Notes: generated from the sequence alone by a model not told the origin. DNA of 64,000 nt from Paramacrobiotus metropolitanus (GCF_019649055.1 NW_026570275.1:682001-746000); one strand, 5' to 3'. Counted from the stretch's first letter, positions 1-10,777 are shown. Numbers and translations are program-made.

Positions 1-351
1 AAGAAACCTTAGAAATCTGTTAAATTAAGCAAAGCTAACCAGGTTTAGGTAACCAAAAAAACGAAAAAAACCTCCAAACCTAAGTAAACGAAACGGACGG
101 AAACATCAAAACAAAACAAACTGCATGATTGCGGTACGGCAGTCGCTATCAGCCTTATTGCGACAACCAGCATCTGCGCCATTAAGACTGCCAGCGCCGC
201 TGCCGCTAACAGCACCAAAACCATTATCCATGACTAGAACCACCTTTTTCGGTTTTCGGTAGCTCTTTAGATTTTTTGCCTTTGAGTTCTTTGAGTTTAT
301 TATGTTTTCTGGTTTCTTAAATGTGTAAGGGCTTAGGCTCTTCAGGTTTCA

Positions 352-837
352 TCAGAATGTTAAAATCGATTGTTTTATGGGCAATGCGGTTTTTATATTT
401 CTCAGGCGATATAACCGGGTCACATTAGCCGCTCCAAATTTAGAGAAATCTGACGTTTTTCGTAGAAAAAGCGGAAGTTTTACTGTTTTTGGCAAACTCG
501 ACAACGTGCCTAAGGTCAGAGATTGCAAACTAAATAACGGAGCGACATAAGCGTTTTCGAGATAAGTTGCCTTCAACACCACTAGCTGATCAGCACTCAG
601 GCGAATCGTTGGGTCATAGTTTTTGAACAACCGCAGAATATCGCTGTACCCGATGGGATAATCAGTGACAGAACGGGATAAGGACTTTGCGAGGTTGTAT
701 TCCGTGGGGTACGTTGTCTGCGGTTTTAATGGACAGATTGACAGCACTGGAACTATAACCAATGCGTTCACCGGTGGTACTTCCGACTGAGCAGACGCTG
801 CTGCTGGATTCATAATCTGAAAAGTTACAAACTTCAT
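352..837 (-). CDS. Unknown 161-aa protein
   Basis: An uninterrupted minus-strand frame. I take the start at the Met of MKFVTFQIMNPAAASAQ (835-837) because the longer version adds only a short charged stretch. The product is rich in Leu, Pro, Ser and Thr. It has an early Pro/Val-rich segment (VPPVNALVIVPVL), a middle with KNYDPTIRLSADQLVVLKATY, and a basic Leu-rich tail. There is no clear signal peptide; the short hydrophobic run near residue 25 is interrupted by prolines. I do not recognise a family. The tandem 148-bp repeat lies immediately upstream on the transcription side and could hold its promoter (inference). It could also be a chance ORF, though its length is unusual for this AT-rich stretch. 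Confidence 0.4.
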   Translation of the reverse strand: MKFVTFQIMNPAAASAQSEVPPVNALVIVPVLSICPLKPQTTYPTEYNLAKSLSRSVTDYPIGYSDILRLFKNYDPTIRLSADQLVVLKATYLENAYVAPLFSLQSLTLGTLSSLPKTVKLPLFLRKTSDFSKFGAANVTRLYRLRNIKTALPIKQSILTF

Positions 838-866
838 TTGACTTTCTCTTTGCATTTGCTATATAT

Positions 867-1162
867 GCATACCTGTAATATATGTCTATAGCAAAGAGGC
901 GGGCTGCACAAGTGCGCGGTCAGATACTTTGATACCGTAGGACAATGATAACACCAGCATAACTGGACAACCACAGCACGTCGACCTGGCAGTATTTTTA
1001 GCTGTCAGTTATACGCATACCTGTAATATATGTCTATAGCAAAGAGGCGGGCTGCACAAGTGCGCGGTCAGATACTTTGATACCGTAGGACAATGATAAC
1101 ACCAGCATAACTGGACAACCACAGCACGTCGACCTGGCAGTATTTTTAGCTGTCAGTTATAC
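867..1162. repeat. Perfect tandem duplication, 2 x 148 bp
   Basis: The block starting gcatacctgtaatatatg at 867 repeats at 1015 without a difference I can find and ends at cagttatac. The absence of divergence means a recent duplication or an assembly artefact. It lies directly 5' of the minus-strand ORF at 352-837. Confidence 0.9.
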
Positions 1163-1318
1163 TGTAGAATAACCTACTAATTTACACCTGTATGCAGACA
1201 TAACGTTGCTGTTATGAACAGCTGAGTGGTTGGGGTATCATTTACTTCGTCAATAACACTACTGCCCATAGCGTTTTGGGGTTTGCGTTTCCAGTCTGAA
1301 CGTCTAACTTGTTCAGTG

Positions 1319-1990
1319 TCATCCATAGCGTTCAAGGTTGATGACACGGCCTAATATTGACGGCTCAATAGAAACGTCCGGCCGCTTGTTACTTCGAATA
1401 TCGGTGACCTTTATGTTTGTATTATTATGTAGATCACTTTCTTCTGGTTGGCGTATGTGGAATAACTTCAAACGTTCTGCGTTTACAGAGTCCTCTTTTA
1501 CTTGGCCCCACGGTGTTTCTGGTGATGTATTGACCGGACTAGTATGCCGTACAACCGTATACGGGCCAGTTCAATGGAGCTGTAGTTTATTTGGCGCATC
1601 AGAACTGATAAAAGGTTTCCACAGCAAAACCATATATATCACTTGGCCGTACCGAACATCACGACTTTTAGGATTAAAATACGCAGTCGCCTTTTGGTGA
1701 CTTCTCTTAATGGCACTTCTAATCGATGCCTGTTCTTCGGGCAACAACAACTTTAACGCCCTAACGTAGTCGGTTACGTCTTTACTTAGTAGAATTTCCG
1801 GCACTTGTAATAAAACATCTATGGGTGATAGTAGGCTTCGCCCAAAAATTATTTCGTGCGAGAAAACTCTGTCGTTTCAGAAAGTGAATTGTTAAGCCTG
1901 AGAACTATACCATTGCTATGCTCGTCCCAATTTCGAGCGTCCATAGTGTCGTGATGTGTAACTGCCAATGGTACAAAGAAGCACACAGTT
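1319..1990 (-). pseudogene. Ty3/gypsy integrase C-terminal relic
   Basis: In the minus frame, a stretch reading SHEIIFGRSLLSP is followed by SAIKRSHQKATAYFNPKSR, VRYGQVIYMVLLWKP and a GPYTV motif. This is the usual gypsy-type integrase tail: Arg/Lys helix, GD.V/GQVIY strand, KLQ..W.GPY.V chromo-like strand. The expected Trp before TGPYTV is a TGA codon (1571-1573). The frame then runs on to a natural-looking terminus at 1319. Upstream of about 1990 the similarity fades. No LTR was found nearby, so this is an isolated, old fragment. Confidence 0.7.
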
Positions 1991-2670
1991 AGCTAACAAC
2001 TCTCCGGTCGGGATGGTTGCTCTGAAGCAGACATTTTTCCGCGCAGTCATATGGCCGCACGCAATTTTCTCGCGCTAATTTCAGTCAGCATAAATCCACG
2101 ACTCAAGAAATTTTGTTTCGCGGTCATTTAAACGCCGAGACGCCTGGCCGCTTCCAGAGAAAGTTATTTGCATTTCATACGAAATGCAAATAGTTAAGTG
2201 GCTTTTAACTATTATCAATAAACGAAAAAATAACGAGAGAAAGCAAAAAAACCCCAGTAAAACAGCAAAAGACAAAAACATGAGGCAACGAGAAATGGGA
2301 GAAACCTATCCATACGGTAATTCAGTTGACTAGCTGTAGTAAGTTTTTGGGGGGCGGCCCATCGGTTGGACAATCGTAAATCAAAGATTTCCAAAACCGG
2401 CTTCCATCCGATTCTTTTAGTTGTCCAGGTTTGTTGTAATCATTACCTGTGTCAAGTTGTAAAGTCTGTAATTACAACCTTTCCTGCGAACAAATCAAAA
2501 CATAATTTTAAGCAAAAAGCTTTTACACCGGAACCGATAGTGCGCATTGAAACCAAGCCAATCACGCCAGTTAAACTGTTGCATAATAAATCCGGACCTT
2601 TGAGACGCCGACTAGCTCTACCCAAAAAACACGGAATTTTAAATTGTAAAGAGCTTGCTAATCGACAGAT

Positions 2671-3267
2671 ATGTTTATTTGGTTCTTTGCGTCAAACGTG
2701 CATGATCTCATACCCTGGATGGTAATCGGGAATTGGCCTTTAACTTTCGCTGATTTTGTATGCGTGCGCAAAGAAGGACAATGGATTTATGGCGAAGTGT
2801 TGAGCGCAGCGCAGTATGTTTTGAAAAGGCAGTTTCCGCATGTGGTGGGTTTGGAGCCTCCCCATAAATTCGGCATATCCAGCTCGGGAGGAGGCTTGTA
2901 TGAAAGGATACAAGTCCTCAGAGACGCAGGTGCTGACGATTTTCCGCATCATTTCAGTTCCACGAGAAAGCTGCAGATCCTGCATGTGAACGAGAATCAC
3001 TGGATAATCGCCCGAAACGACCACCCTAGATCCGAAGGAGTTGTGATACTGAACGACAGTTTGCCATCAAGAGGATGTGGAATTGTAGTCCGAACGCAAG
3101 TGGCAGCAGTTTTTCGATTCCATTTATAGAGTTTCCAAATCGAAACACCAAAAATGCCGCCGCAGCCTAATTTTACGGATTGCGGACTTTATTTAATTGC
3201 AAATGTAGGCGAAAGCTGTTTTGGAAACGATTCAGCCACAAAAAAAGTATATCAACAAGGTAATTAA
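2671..3267 (+). pseudogene. C48/adenain-like cysteine peptidase, one in-frame stop
   Basis: The frame carries WIYGEVLSAAQYVLKRQFPH followed by LQILHVNENHWIIARN and VVILNDSLPSR. This is the Ulp1/adenain pattern of substrate-binding Trp, catalytic His-Trp (HW at 2998-3003) and the Asn/Asp of NDS. After a TAG at 3127-3129 the same frame continues to PNFTDCGLYLIANVGE, giving the catalytic Cys of DCGLY at 3181-3183, and stops after 3261. All three catalytic positions are therefore in one frame broken by a single stop. The frame opens just after a TAA and next to a CGACAG that could be a splice acceptor, so an upstream exon (an open frame lies at 2366-2725) is possible. SUMO-type proteases of this form are common in invertebrate genomes and as Polinton/adenovirus-type maturation proteases; I cannot choose between them. 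Confidence 0.65.
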
Positions 3268-4496
3268 AAAACGATTTTAATCTAGGCAGTAGCTATCGGT
3301 GCGACATAAAAGAGCAACAAAGTTCTTCCTACGTAAGGTCATGAAGAACGAGTAAAACTACGTTTACGATTACTAATTAGGAGTTCGTACGACGTATTAG
3401 ACAATCAACTGATAGTTGTTGGTACAGTTGTAGAACGGCATTTAATTTATTTACGTAGTTTTTCTTGTGCTGCATCGTTAAACCATTTCTTAGGAAATGC
3501 GTCCGCATTTTCTGGGTTGTCTGGAGAGTCAGACATTTCCGAGCACCACTTGCAGACTGAAAGCGGATAAGATCGTCGTGAATGTTCCAATCATGTATAT
3601 ATGCAGGACGCCGAAAACACTTTCTTTATTATCGGTTGTGAAGTGTGCCCAGTGTATTTCATGCGCATCGACTCGGACTCTTCGAATCGACGATCGTGTG
3701 TAAACGAGAGATGAGCGAACTGAACATGGTGGATCTGCGGTCATCAGCCGGACCCACCCGTTGGCCGGACACGACGGCCTCCGTGCGGCGTGCGCAAGCC
3801 GCCGCCGCTGGTGAAAACCACTCACGGCGACGGTGCATGTGGCTGTCTACCCCTTTTTCATTGTCACCGATGACAGTGGGCGACGCCGAAACACTTAGTG
3901 CGTTGTAGGCAATTTGTAAAGTAATTAGTTAGTTTGTAAAATAATTCGTGGTTTCGCAACGAATGTTAGAACTTATTAATTTGATGTAGAAATAAAATGG
4001 ATGTTGATTTGATCGGTTGGGTCATCCAGTGTGTATCGTGGGATAACCTTTTGAGAGCAATGTGTCTGCGTTTAATAAGTGAGTTCAGCCAATACATGTA
4101 CATTCATATCTCCTCTAATTTGATATACCAATCAATGCAAACGAAACAGTTTCGTTCCGGAATTACGGTATACATAGCGACCAACAGAATGACATGTCAT
4201 TTCTCTGCGAACAACCATACGAATAATTGTTCAGCGTATAATCTCAATTGTGATACCACTGCTGAATAACAACATATCGCATCAGCAATACGCCAAGCTC
4301 TCAAAACATCTACTGCTCGGTCATCAGATAAGTCACCACATGCAATAAGTGACGAATTATATGTATTCATAACGCAATAAAATATGAAGACTAAAACAAG
4401 AAACCTGTGCCGCTCGAGTTATTAACACTAACTGTAGCCTACAAGTCACAGCCGGGAAACCGATTGCGCAATTCTCGCACTAAACCAGCGCGGTTT
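3268..4496. other. No recognisable gene
   Basis: AT-rich sequence with only short frames on both strands (for example 3529-3825 minus and 3997-4269 plus). None shows motifs or a persuasive codon pattern. It ends where the inverted duplication begins. Confidence 0.5.
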
Positions 4497-4725
4497 CGCT
4501 GTGGGAATGAAACTGTGCCATCTGCCTTCATCTCGACATATTTTTTATCGATTGAATGCACATCATACAGATCCACTTCCATAGCACTTCTGCCGATCCG
4601 ACATTTTCCAGGTCGAGAGACGCCGCTGTTAATGCACTGTATTGCACAACTCCTGCCGTATAGCACTGAGCTGCTTCCGCGCGTGTTTGACCCGTGACAA
4701 TCCGCTCAATGCGGCACAGGAACAG

Positions 4726-6517
4726 TCAACGGGCCACATTCTGGACACAGACAAAGGCGTGGTGCAGACTTTGCTGATATTGACTCACCTGTAACTCAAG
4801 AATGCTCAAGTAAATAAAAGAATAACATTAACATAACTTTATATATAAGTTCATACTATCTAACGTAAACATGAACTCACAATCACTCTAGATCGTTATA
4901 ATTATTTTGATTTTGAAACAAAGTTACCCGGATCTTGATATAATCTCGGGTATTGGTTTCCAAGCGCGTTTGAACGACACTCATATGCTCTACGTCCGAT
5001 ATAGTCGGCAACGTGGCGGTAGACTGATAATAAGAAACAATATTATACAGTCATTCCAGAAGTGATTAAAGGAACACCTAAAACAACTTACACCCAGGCC
5101 CGTCGCGAGACCCCCGTGAGTTTTTCAAAATGCTACTCCTCCCGCGGTTTTCATCGCACTTTTTTTCCGAATATATCATTAGAATCGCCGTGAAATTCTG
5201 AACAAAATGGTTGAGGCCGATTTTCGAAATTCGTTTGCCCCCCAAAACCGAATTCACGGGCGGTTGCCAATGCGACACTTTCCTTTTGGGGTGTTTTCCC
5301 TTACAACTTTCAAAAATCAACTCCACTGACAGTTTTCATCCTAAAATTTTTCTGAATACACCAATAAACTCACCGTAAAATTCTAAACAAAATGGTTGTA
5401 ACCGATTTTTGAAATTCGTTCCTCCCCAGAATCGAGTTCTCTGGGCGGTTAGCCGTGCAACAGTGTAATTTTCGAGGGTTTCCCCCTTAATCTGGGGCGG
5501 CCAGGGGAAACCCCAAATTACAAGGTGTCGCATTGGAGACCGCCCGTGAATGTCGACTTTAGGGGGAAACGAATTTCGAAAATCGGCCTCAACCATTTTG
5601 TTCAGAATTTCACGGCGATTCTAATGATATATTCGGAAAAAAAGTGCGATGAAAACCGCGGGAGGAGTAGCATTTTGAAAAACTCACGGGGGTCTCGCGA
5701 CGGGCCTGCTTACACCAACAAATTTTTCTGGTGTCGTCGCCTCGGGAGCTGCAGATTGACGTTTCACAGCAAAGGCTTTACGACCGTTATTTGCCGACGA
5801 CTTCACCTGGGTAGCTTCGTTATTGTCATCTGGCTCCTTGCGCTTTCCACCAGAACGAGTCTTTGGAACTGACGACTTCACAGGGAGAGCTGGAGGCATC
5901 ACACGACCACCGCTGACAATCTGGGGCTGACCATTGCTGACATCCCGGGGTTTTGTTGTGACAACAAGTGTATTGCTTGCTCCCTTAGCCGGCGGTTTCT
6001 TATTATATCAAGATGCAGTTTAAATAATATGCGATAGTAATTTATTAAAATCGAATGTAATTTTTGAGCACGCTGTATTATTTAAAGGATTCCACTTACG
6101 GCAGCTGTGGTGCCAGTACTGCCCACCGGAGTTAGGTCGCCGCTACTGACTGCGGACAGGCTGACACCATCCAACGACTGATCAGGTGCTTCCACCGATG
6201 GGAACTCTTCCGTTAGTGCTTCCGCCTGGCTGAAGGGCACTCGTTCCTTCTTTGATGACTACAGCCTGGGAATAAGACCAATAATTGTACATGATTGTAA
6301 AATGTAAACATATCAAGGAAAGAAAAATAGATCTATAAAATTGAAAAACTGATAGCCGCATCGTTTCGTGTAAATATATACGACATTAACAGTACACACC
6401 AGTTTTCTCATCTGACGCCTCTTGGTCAGATAATTTTCCATCCCGGATAAGCTCAAGGGCACGGTTGGCGTGGTACCAGTGGCTTTCCGTAGTCACACCA
6501 CTAGAACACAATGGCAT
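4726..6517 (-). pseudogene. Gene E, arm-1 copy, MITE-interrupted
   Basis: This is the counterpart of the intact five-exon gene at 21669-22835. Start Met (6515-6517), splice borders and terminal TGA (4726-4728) are all recognisable. Relative to arm 2 it has an extra T in the first exon that shifts the frame after about 13 codons. A 614-bp MITE (5095-5708) has also landed at the donor side of the third intron, duplicating 8 bp of it. The basic Ser/Gly-rich third exon is nearly unchanged at the protein level. It is probably inactive. Confidence 0.65.
5095..5708. mobile_element. hAT-like MITE, 614 bp, 8-bp TSD
   Basis: The ends are inverted copies starting CAGGCCCGTCGCGAGACC and ending in its complement. 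The inverted repeats extend well over 100 bp. The flanks are an exact 8-bp duplication, CTTACACC (5087-5094 and 5709-5716). The homologous site in arm 2 (22460-22475) is empty with a single copy, which proves insertion after the arms separated. An 8-bp TSD with CAG...CTG ends is typical of hAT. The interior (about 5340-5520) contains a degraded further copy of the end sequence. There is no transposase, so it is non-autonomous. Confidence 0.9.
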
Positions 6518-7030
6518 CGTTTCTCGCATCCGTCTGGAGTGAAGAGCACACGGAACAGTGGAGTGGCGTGCGTCCCAGGAGCCAGCGCGCGTACCGATAC
6601 CGCGTCTCCGACTTCAATACGATCGAACACGGCATCCCTCAAAATCTGCATCTTTTTGGGATAACATGCCACGGTGAGCAGATGGCGGATCTGTACTCGC
6701 TGCGCTGTTCGCGTGCCTTTCTCAAACTCGGAAACCTGTTCTGCGTCTAGTGCTGCGACACGACAAGTTGGAAAATCTCCGGCAAACGTCGCACACAGAC
6801 GTTAACTGGACTGCGGATATGTACTACTCCGATCGCTAACATTAACCAATACGATGTCGCAGAGTTCCCGACCAGACAGCAGCGTGCGGGTAAAAGACTG
6901 GGAGTACGCGACATTCGACAGCAGCAAAAAATCTCGCGGCAAGCCATTCCGCAATACGTCGTTGCGCTTCCCATTTGACGACCCGCCTGGCCGCTGCCAG
7001 TAGTCCGCGACCGGAGAAACTCAATGGGCG
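6493..7030 (-). pseudogene. Gene D, arm-1 copy
   Basis: The frame corresponds to the arm-2 segment 21160-21693. It reads through the region coding CYPKKMQIL and RIEVGDAVSV without the extra A seen in arm 2, but it has its own TAA inside the segment equivalent to YPQFSKRLYATF. The two arms therefore carry different disabling lesions. The terminal TGA (6493-6495) overlaps the start of gene E by about 25 nt in another frame. No family recognised. Confidence 0.45.
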
Positions 7031-7854
7031 ATGGCAGCTCAATTCATTTCCAAGTTGAATTAACGCGGTAATTTTGGGAGTGGTTACATTCGGGAATACT
7101 TGCACCTGAGCAAATGCAAAACACATATGAATCAATTATGTATGGCATAAGTTTTCCGTGTTAATCAAAGACAAGTGTGACGTACCAGAAACCGCTTGAA
7201 GACCCGATCAGCCGCTGTCGCACACCGTTGTGCAACTGCAAATACGCAACATAGATAGTCAAATACGTAAATACAAATATTTAACCGAAACTTACCATCA
7301 ACGATAAACACATCCAGGTTACCGGTTCCCAGCTCATGACGAACCGAACCATGGTTTTTCGCCGTAACTATGTCAACATCCGCAATACCACGCAGTAGCC
7401 AGCGGACGGACGTCTCCGTTTCGCCTTTATCGGCTAGCTGTGAACAAAGCCACGCCACATAGACGCACTGCGTTGGCCGGACGCGTACGCCCTTAACGTG
7501 TGATCCATAATGTTGTCTTCCCACTGGAACGCTGGGGTTCACGGGGATGCGTTTATGCAAGTTGATTCCGGTTGGTCCGATTGGCACGTTGTCCGCATCA
7601 TCATACCATGCGGTGTCAATATAGTCAGGGAATTTTGTCGGCATGACGCCGATATCAGGCAACTTCCCACCATGCGCAAGTGCAACGCCGTGCACGTAAG
7701 CAGTCATACGGCTCGTAGAATGAAAGGCTTCGATGCCGTGACCAAGCTTGCCGCGCAACTTCCGCTTGCCCCGTTTCGCAGCCTCCAGTATATTTGCCAC
7801 GTCATGGATGCACTGCCTGTGTGATTTGGGAAATAGAACCATGTTTGGCAACAT
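6842..7854 (-). CDS. Gene C, three-exon unknown gene (arm 1)
   Basis: Exons, minus strand: 7854-7296, 7235-7186 and 7105-6842. The donors are GTAAGT and GTACGT and the acceptors TGCAG and GCTCAG; the reading phase is kept across both junctions (phase 1, then 0). I start at the Met of MLPNMVLFPKSHRQ. The protein has an N-terminal basic helix (EAAKRGKRKLRGK), a middle with KFPDYIDTAWYDDADNVPIG, and a C-terminal exon with ITALIQLGNELSCHRPLSF. No signal peptide or membrane segment is visible. The family is unknown. The same structure is legible in arm 2, where the second donor is mutated and a stop interrupts exon 3. Another frame (7704-8165) overlaps the start, so the true N-terminus may lie upstream. 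Confidence 0.5.
7236..7295 (-). other. 60-nt intron of gene C
   Basis: It begins GTAAGTTTC and ends TGCAG. The arm-2 equivalent is 20890-20949 (ends TTTTTGTAG). The intron is itself open in frame, so the ORF reads through it. The conserved donor and acceptor and the phase-correct continuation are why I call it an intron. Confidence 0.55.
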
Positions 7855-8165
7855 GAGAATGTTCCGAAGTTAATGGCCATCGCAATATCGGCACCAGCCT
7901 GAAACACCCAATGGGTAATATTGGATGAAACCAACATGAATCCGTTGGCTTTTAACTCGGTTCTTAGGAGAGGATCATCAGCCTCCATCACTTGGTCGGG
8001 GTCGGTTGGAAGGGCTGAACGATGGTTGTGACCCGCGATAAGCTGATCACACTCTCGATCGCCTTCTTTGTCCTGCGAATTGTCGGAACCAGGATCAAGG
8101 TTCCATCCTGTAGACTGATACCATCCTGTAGACTGATACCATCCTGTATTAACACGGAAACACAC
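7704..8165 (-). CDS. ORF upstream of and overlapping gene C (arm 1)
   Basis: A 153-codon frame. Its central part (QVMEADDPLLRTELKANGFM, SNITHWVFQAGADIAMAINF) is also open and similar in arm 2, apart from one TAA there. It overlaps the N-terminal part of gene C in a different frame. The change of frame occurs at the same place in both arms. It is therefore either a true overlapping gene, an intron I cannot place, or a frameshift older than the duplication. The first 40 residues include a WYQSTG repeat created by an arm-1-specific 18-bp expansion. Confidence 0.35.
   Translation of the reverse strand: MCFRVNTGWYQSTGWYQSTGWNLDPGSDNSQDKEGDRECDQLIAGHNHRSALPTDPDQVMEADDPLLRTELKANGFMLVSSNITHWVFQAGADIAMAINFGTFSCCQTWFYFPNHTGSASMTWQIYWRLRNGASGSCAASLVTASKPFILRAV
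8098..8142. repeat. 18-bp direct repeat, arm 1 only
   Basis: The unit ccatcctgtagactgata occurs in tandem here. Arm 2 (about 20060-20090) has one unit. This is a small expansion after arm separation. Confidence 0.7.
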
Positions 8166-8622
8166 GAATTAATTCAAACATCCGAGTATCCGGATGGACC
8201 GGAATGAAACGGCGCTCTTCTTGTTGTGAACGCTTGTTTACGATGAATGCGCAATCTACAAAGAAATTTCACTATGTAATAATAATAACAAGAAAAATTT
8301 ATTCTTTAACAGATAAAGTCAGCTAAATATTAATTACCGGTGGAGTTATCAATAAAACGTACGTGCAACAGACGCCAATTGCGCAGACCAAACATGTTAC
8401 AACATAAATTTACCAATTTCCTACGGTAGTTTCCAATTTAGCAGTTTCTTAGTTTCATATTTTACAGAGGTATAGTATCTGGATGAAAACGGCACTTTCG
8501 GACGCTGTCGACGCTTCTTGTAGATACAATCTACGAAAAAATACAAGTACTGTAATAATAATAAAGATCATTTCAAAACTAGATAAGGTACATTAAGCAT
8601 GCATGAGTTAGCGATTGAACTA

Positions 8623-9098
8623 TCAGTAAAACTTACACCTGACAGCAAATAAAATGGCAAAACAAGCCACCATCACGATAATGGTCACTTTATTCGCGGT
8701 GGTCAGTTTCACTTCTTTTTTATGCTCCTCCCCGTCTTTTTGATTGGATTCTTGGCGGTGACCAGAAGACTTTTTTGAGTTCAGTTTTTCCGCTGTCGAA
8801 TGGCGAAGTGGCCCAAGTGGGTCGGCCGGACGTTCTGCTGCAGTCGTGTTACTCGGCGTCGGCAGGACATCTGGCAGATCGATTACTTTGGCGGCAATGA
8901 TGCATGGCGCGATAATGCCTGACATACCTGACATCAGCGCGCAGTGGTTTGCTAAAGCCTTGGAGTCGGCAAACTGAAAAACTCTAGCTGAATGATAGAA
9001 CGTCTTAAATACGAGGATAATAATTAGCACCGTATTTCCCTGGGTTCTCTACAACCGTACAGGTTACACGCACAAAACTGTGATTCGTACATTCTGTA
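8623..9098 (-). CDS. Gene B, small protein with C-terminal membrane anchor (arm 1)
   Basis: The arm-1 frame ends with a hydrophobic segment (VTIIVMVACFAILFAV) preceded by a strongly charged Lys/Glu stretch, the form of a type I or tail-anchored membrane protein. Ahead of it lies a Cys-containing hydrophobic part (MSGMSGIIAPCIIAAKV) and a Pro/Thr-rich linker. A likely short intron (GTGCTAATT...TTTTTCAG, about 54 nt) separates a Cys/Val exon (SFVRVTCTVVENPG) from this part; its phase is uncertain. In arm 2 a run of seven A instead of six shifts the frame before the membrane segment. The family is unknown. Small membrane proteins of this build occur among virion membrane components, but that is only a resemblance. 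Confidence 0.45.
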
Positions 9099-9498
9099 CT
9101 GTAGCCGCTAGATGACGTGGCTGCACTTTTAGATCCGCCCGCTGCCTGCACCTGACCGGGCTCTGAGCACGAGCCTTCATCCCTCCGGGAGGCGCGCACT
9201 TTGCTTTTCGATATTAGTACTGTTACTAACTGTTCTCTGCCCCTGGCAGGGGCACCTCACAAACCACAACAAACCAGATTTATAAATCGAAAACTATCAG
9301 AGCTGTGACATTATGCTTTTACAATAATTATCTTACGTTGCTAAAATTAAGAAACTCAATAAAACATGTAGAACGTCAGCATCAGAGTGAAAATTGTTTG
9401 AAGTCAAACACAGGTCTGCACGGAGCAATGTGTGTATATTGGGCTTGCATTTTCCCGTATACCAGACTCTGTCGAGCCACTTCATCTAGCGGCTACAG
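9099..9498. mobile_element. TA-inserted MITE, 400 bp
   Basis: Both ends read CTGTAGCCGCTAGATGA inwards, and the inverted similarity continues with GTGGCT. The insertion duplicated TA (9097-9098 and 9499-9500). The matching position in arm 2 (about 19090) lacks the element. A TA target fits the Tc1/mariner superfamily. It has no coding capacity. The short ORF seen across its left end (9005-9199) is an artefact of the insertion. Confidence 0.85.
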
Positions 9499-9500
9499 TA

Positions 9501-9950
9501 CATGCGCACAAACCTACTGTTTTTGTTTAGCCACAACGCAGCCAGTCAACAATATTCAGTCTATGTACTGGTATGCCTCCATACTGTGCGGGTGTCTGAT
9601 GTAATGCATAATCACGCACTGCACAAACTCTGTGTTATGTGCACAAGCCAGGAGAAAGACGTTAAGCATATGGATCAAGAGTTCATATGTGCTGCGCTTT
9701 GTCTGCAATAATATGCTGCATGTTGCAGAAGGCTAAAAGAAATGTTTGTGCACATCTGCTATAGTCTATAGGCTATTCGTTACTCTGGTTTACTGGGTTT
9801 TCTTTTTACATTCTGTACAGATATTAATTTTGCACAATATAACCATCCTTTCACTAGATCATGTTTCATGTCGGAATGGCACATATGTTAGTCCCTATGC
9901 TACCGTCTTTTGGGTCATATTTTTGTGGATCCGGCGCGAAAGTACATTGG
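9501..9950. other. Intergenic segment between genes A and B (arm 1)
   Basis: It matches 18639-19080 in arm 2. Frames are short and not conserved between arms. I see no gene in it. Confidence 0.5.
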
Positions 9951-10777
9951 TTAATTTGTGCCAGCTGTTAGTTTGAATGCATGATCTTTTGGAATACCAT
10001 GTGAAGTGGCGGTAGCCGCGTTAAAGAAGATCTGAAAGAAGTTTCCCGTACCGGAAGTCAAAAGTTGACAAACGAAATACAACAATATACGACCAGCACT
10101 GTACGTACAACGGCAGCTGGTTCCTTTCCGATATGCGCATGGCATCCAGGCATTCTACCGTCTCCGCTGGTGCGCTGCTCCGGAACGGTGACACTGGGTT
10201 GCCTTGTCCCGAAGCGGCTCGTTCCCGTCTGACAGCATCCACAAGCTGAGTATAAAGGCGGTCCTGCTCTTCCACCACGTCCCTCCAGCGCTTATTTGGT
10301 GGCAAATGTGTGACAGTTCTTTCAGACAACACGAGCAATCCGTGAGTACTCTTGTTGTCCTCAAATTTCCGCTCGCTGTATCCGAACTTGCCACTGGCTT
10401 GAAAAGCAGCAAACTTCGGGCTATCCTACATCTCCAATTTCGAGTAAGGCAGCATGGGGCTGTCGTCTCCTACTAAGACCACCTGAAAACAAGCAAACGT
10501 GACTACAGACTACTTGCAAGACCCGTTTAGAATCACTGCACAACAGCAACAGCTAACCGATATCCAGATCAGCAGCTAGAGCAAAAGACGTAGTACTTGT
10601 GCGTTTTACACATACCTTGGTGAACACAGAATCCACACCAGCTTCACGAACAATCCTCCATCCATCATAAAAAATCTGGATAATTTAGCGACCTAAGTGG
10701 TTACCGTCGAATTTGCGATGAATCACGCGACATAGCCGAATCCCAGTATGATAAGCAGGCTTAACGCCACTATCCAT
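9951..10777 (-). pseudogene. Gene A, multi-exon unknown gene (arm 1)
   Basis: Exons, minus strand: 10777-10616, 10482-10129 and 10031-9951. Borders are AAG|GTATGT, TTTTCAG|GTG and TTTCAG|ATC, all phase 0; the last donor (ATATCG|GAAAGG) has lost its GT here but is GTAAAG in arm 2. Start at the Met of MDSGVKPAYHTG. Two in-frame stops interrupt otherwise coherent sequence: TAA at 10685-10687 and TAG at 10426-10428. The protein has VVLVGDDSPMLPYSK at the start of exon 2, then an Arg/Glu-rich helical stretch (KRWRDVVEEQDRLYTQLV), and ends KLTAGTN. The family is unknown. The two stops make this copy unlikely to work unless read through. Confidence 0.5.

Larger units (their letters stand above)
4497..10320 (-). 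repeat. Arm 1 of the large inverted duplication
   Basis: The reverse complement of this stretch matches 13829-23067 throughout when three arm-specific insertions are set aside. Anchors include gene A's last coding exon (9951-10031 / 18558-18638), gene C (7186-7854 / 20330-21000) and gene E. Aligned proteins differ at roughly one residue in ten by eye, so the arms are diverged paralogous copies, not an identical palindrome. The outer end lies in the sequence coding MKADGTVSFP (about 4497), the inner end near 10320 inside an exon of gene A. Arm 1 also has an 18-bp unit repeated near 8098-8140 that is single in arm 2. Confidence 0.9.

Noticed and set aside
5525-5872. 115-codon ORF
   Set aside because: It runs from the MITE's inverted end into antisense of gene E; the inverted twin ORF (5078-5326) has the same origin.
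9005-9199. 64-codon ORF beginning MRASRRDEG
   Set aside because: Its N-terminal part is MITE sequence absent from arm 2.
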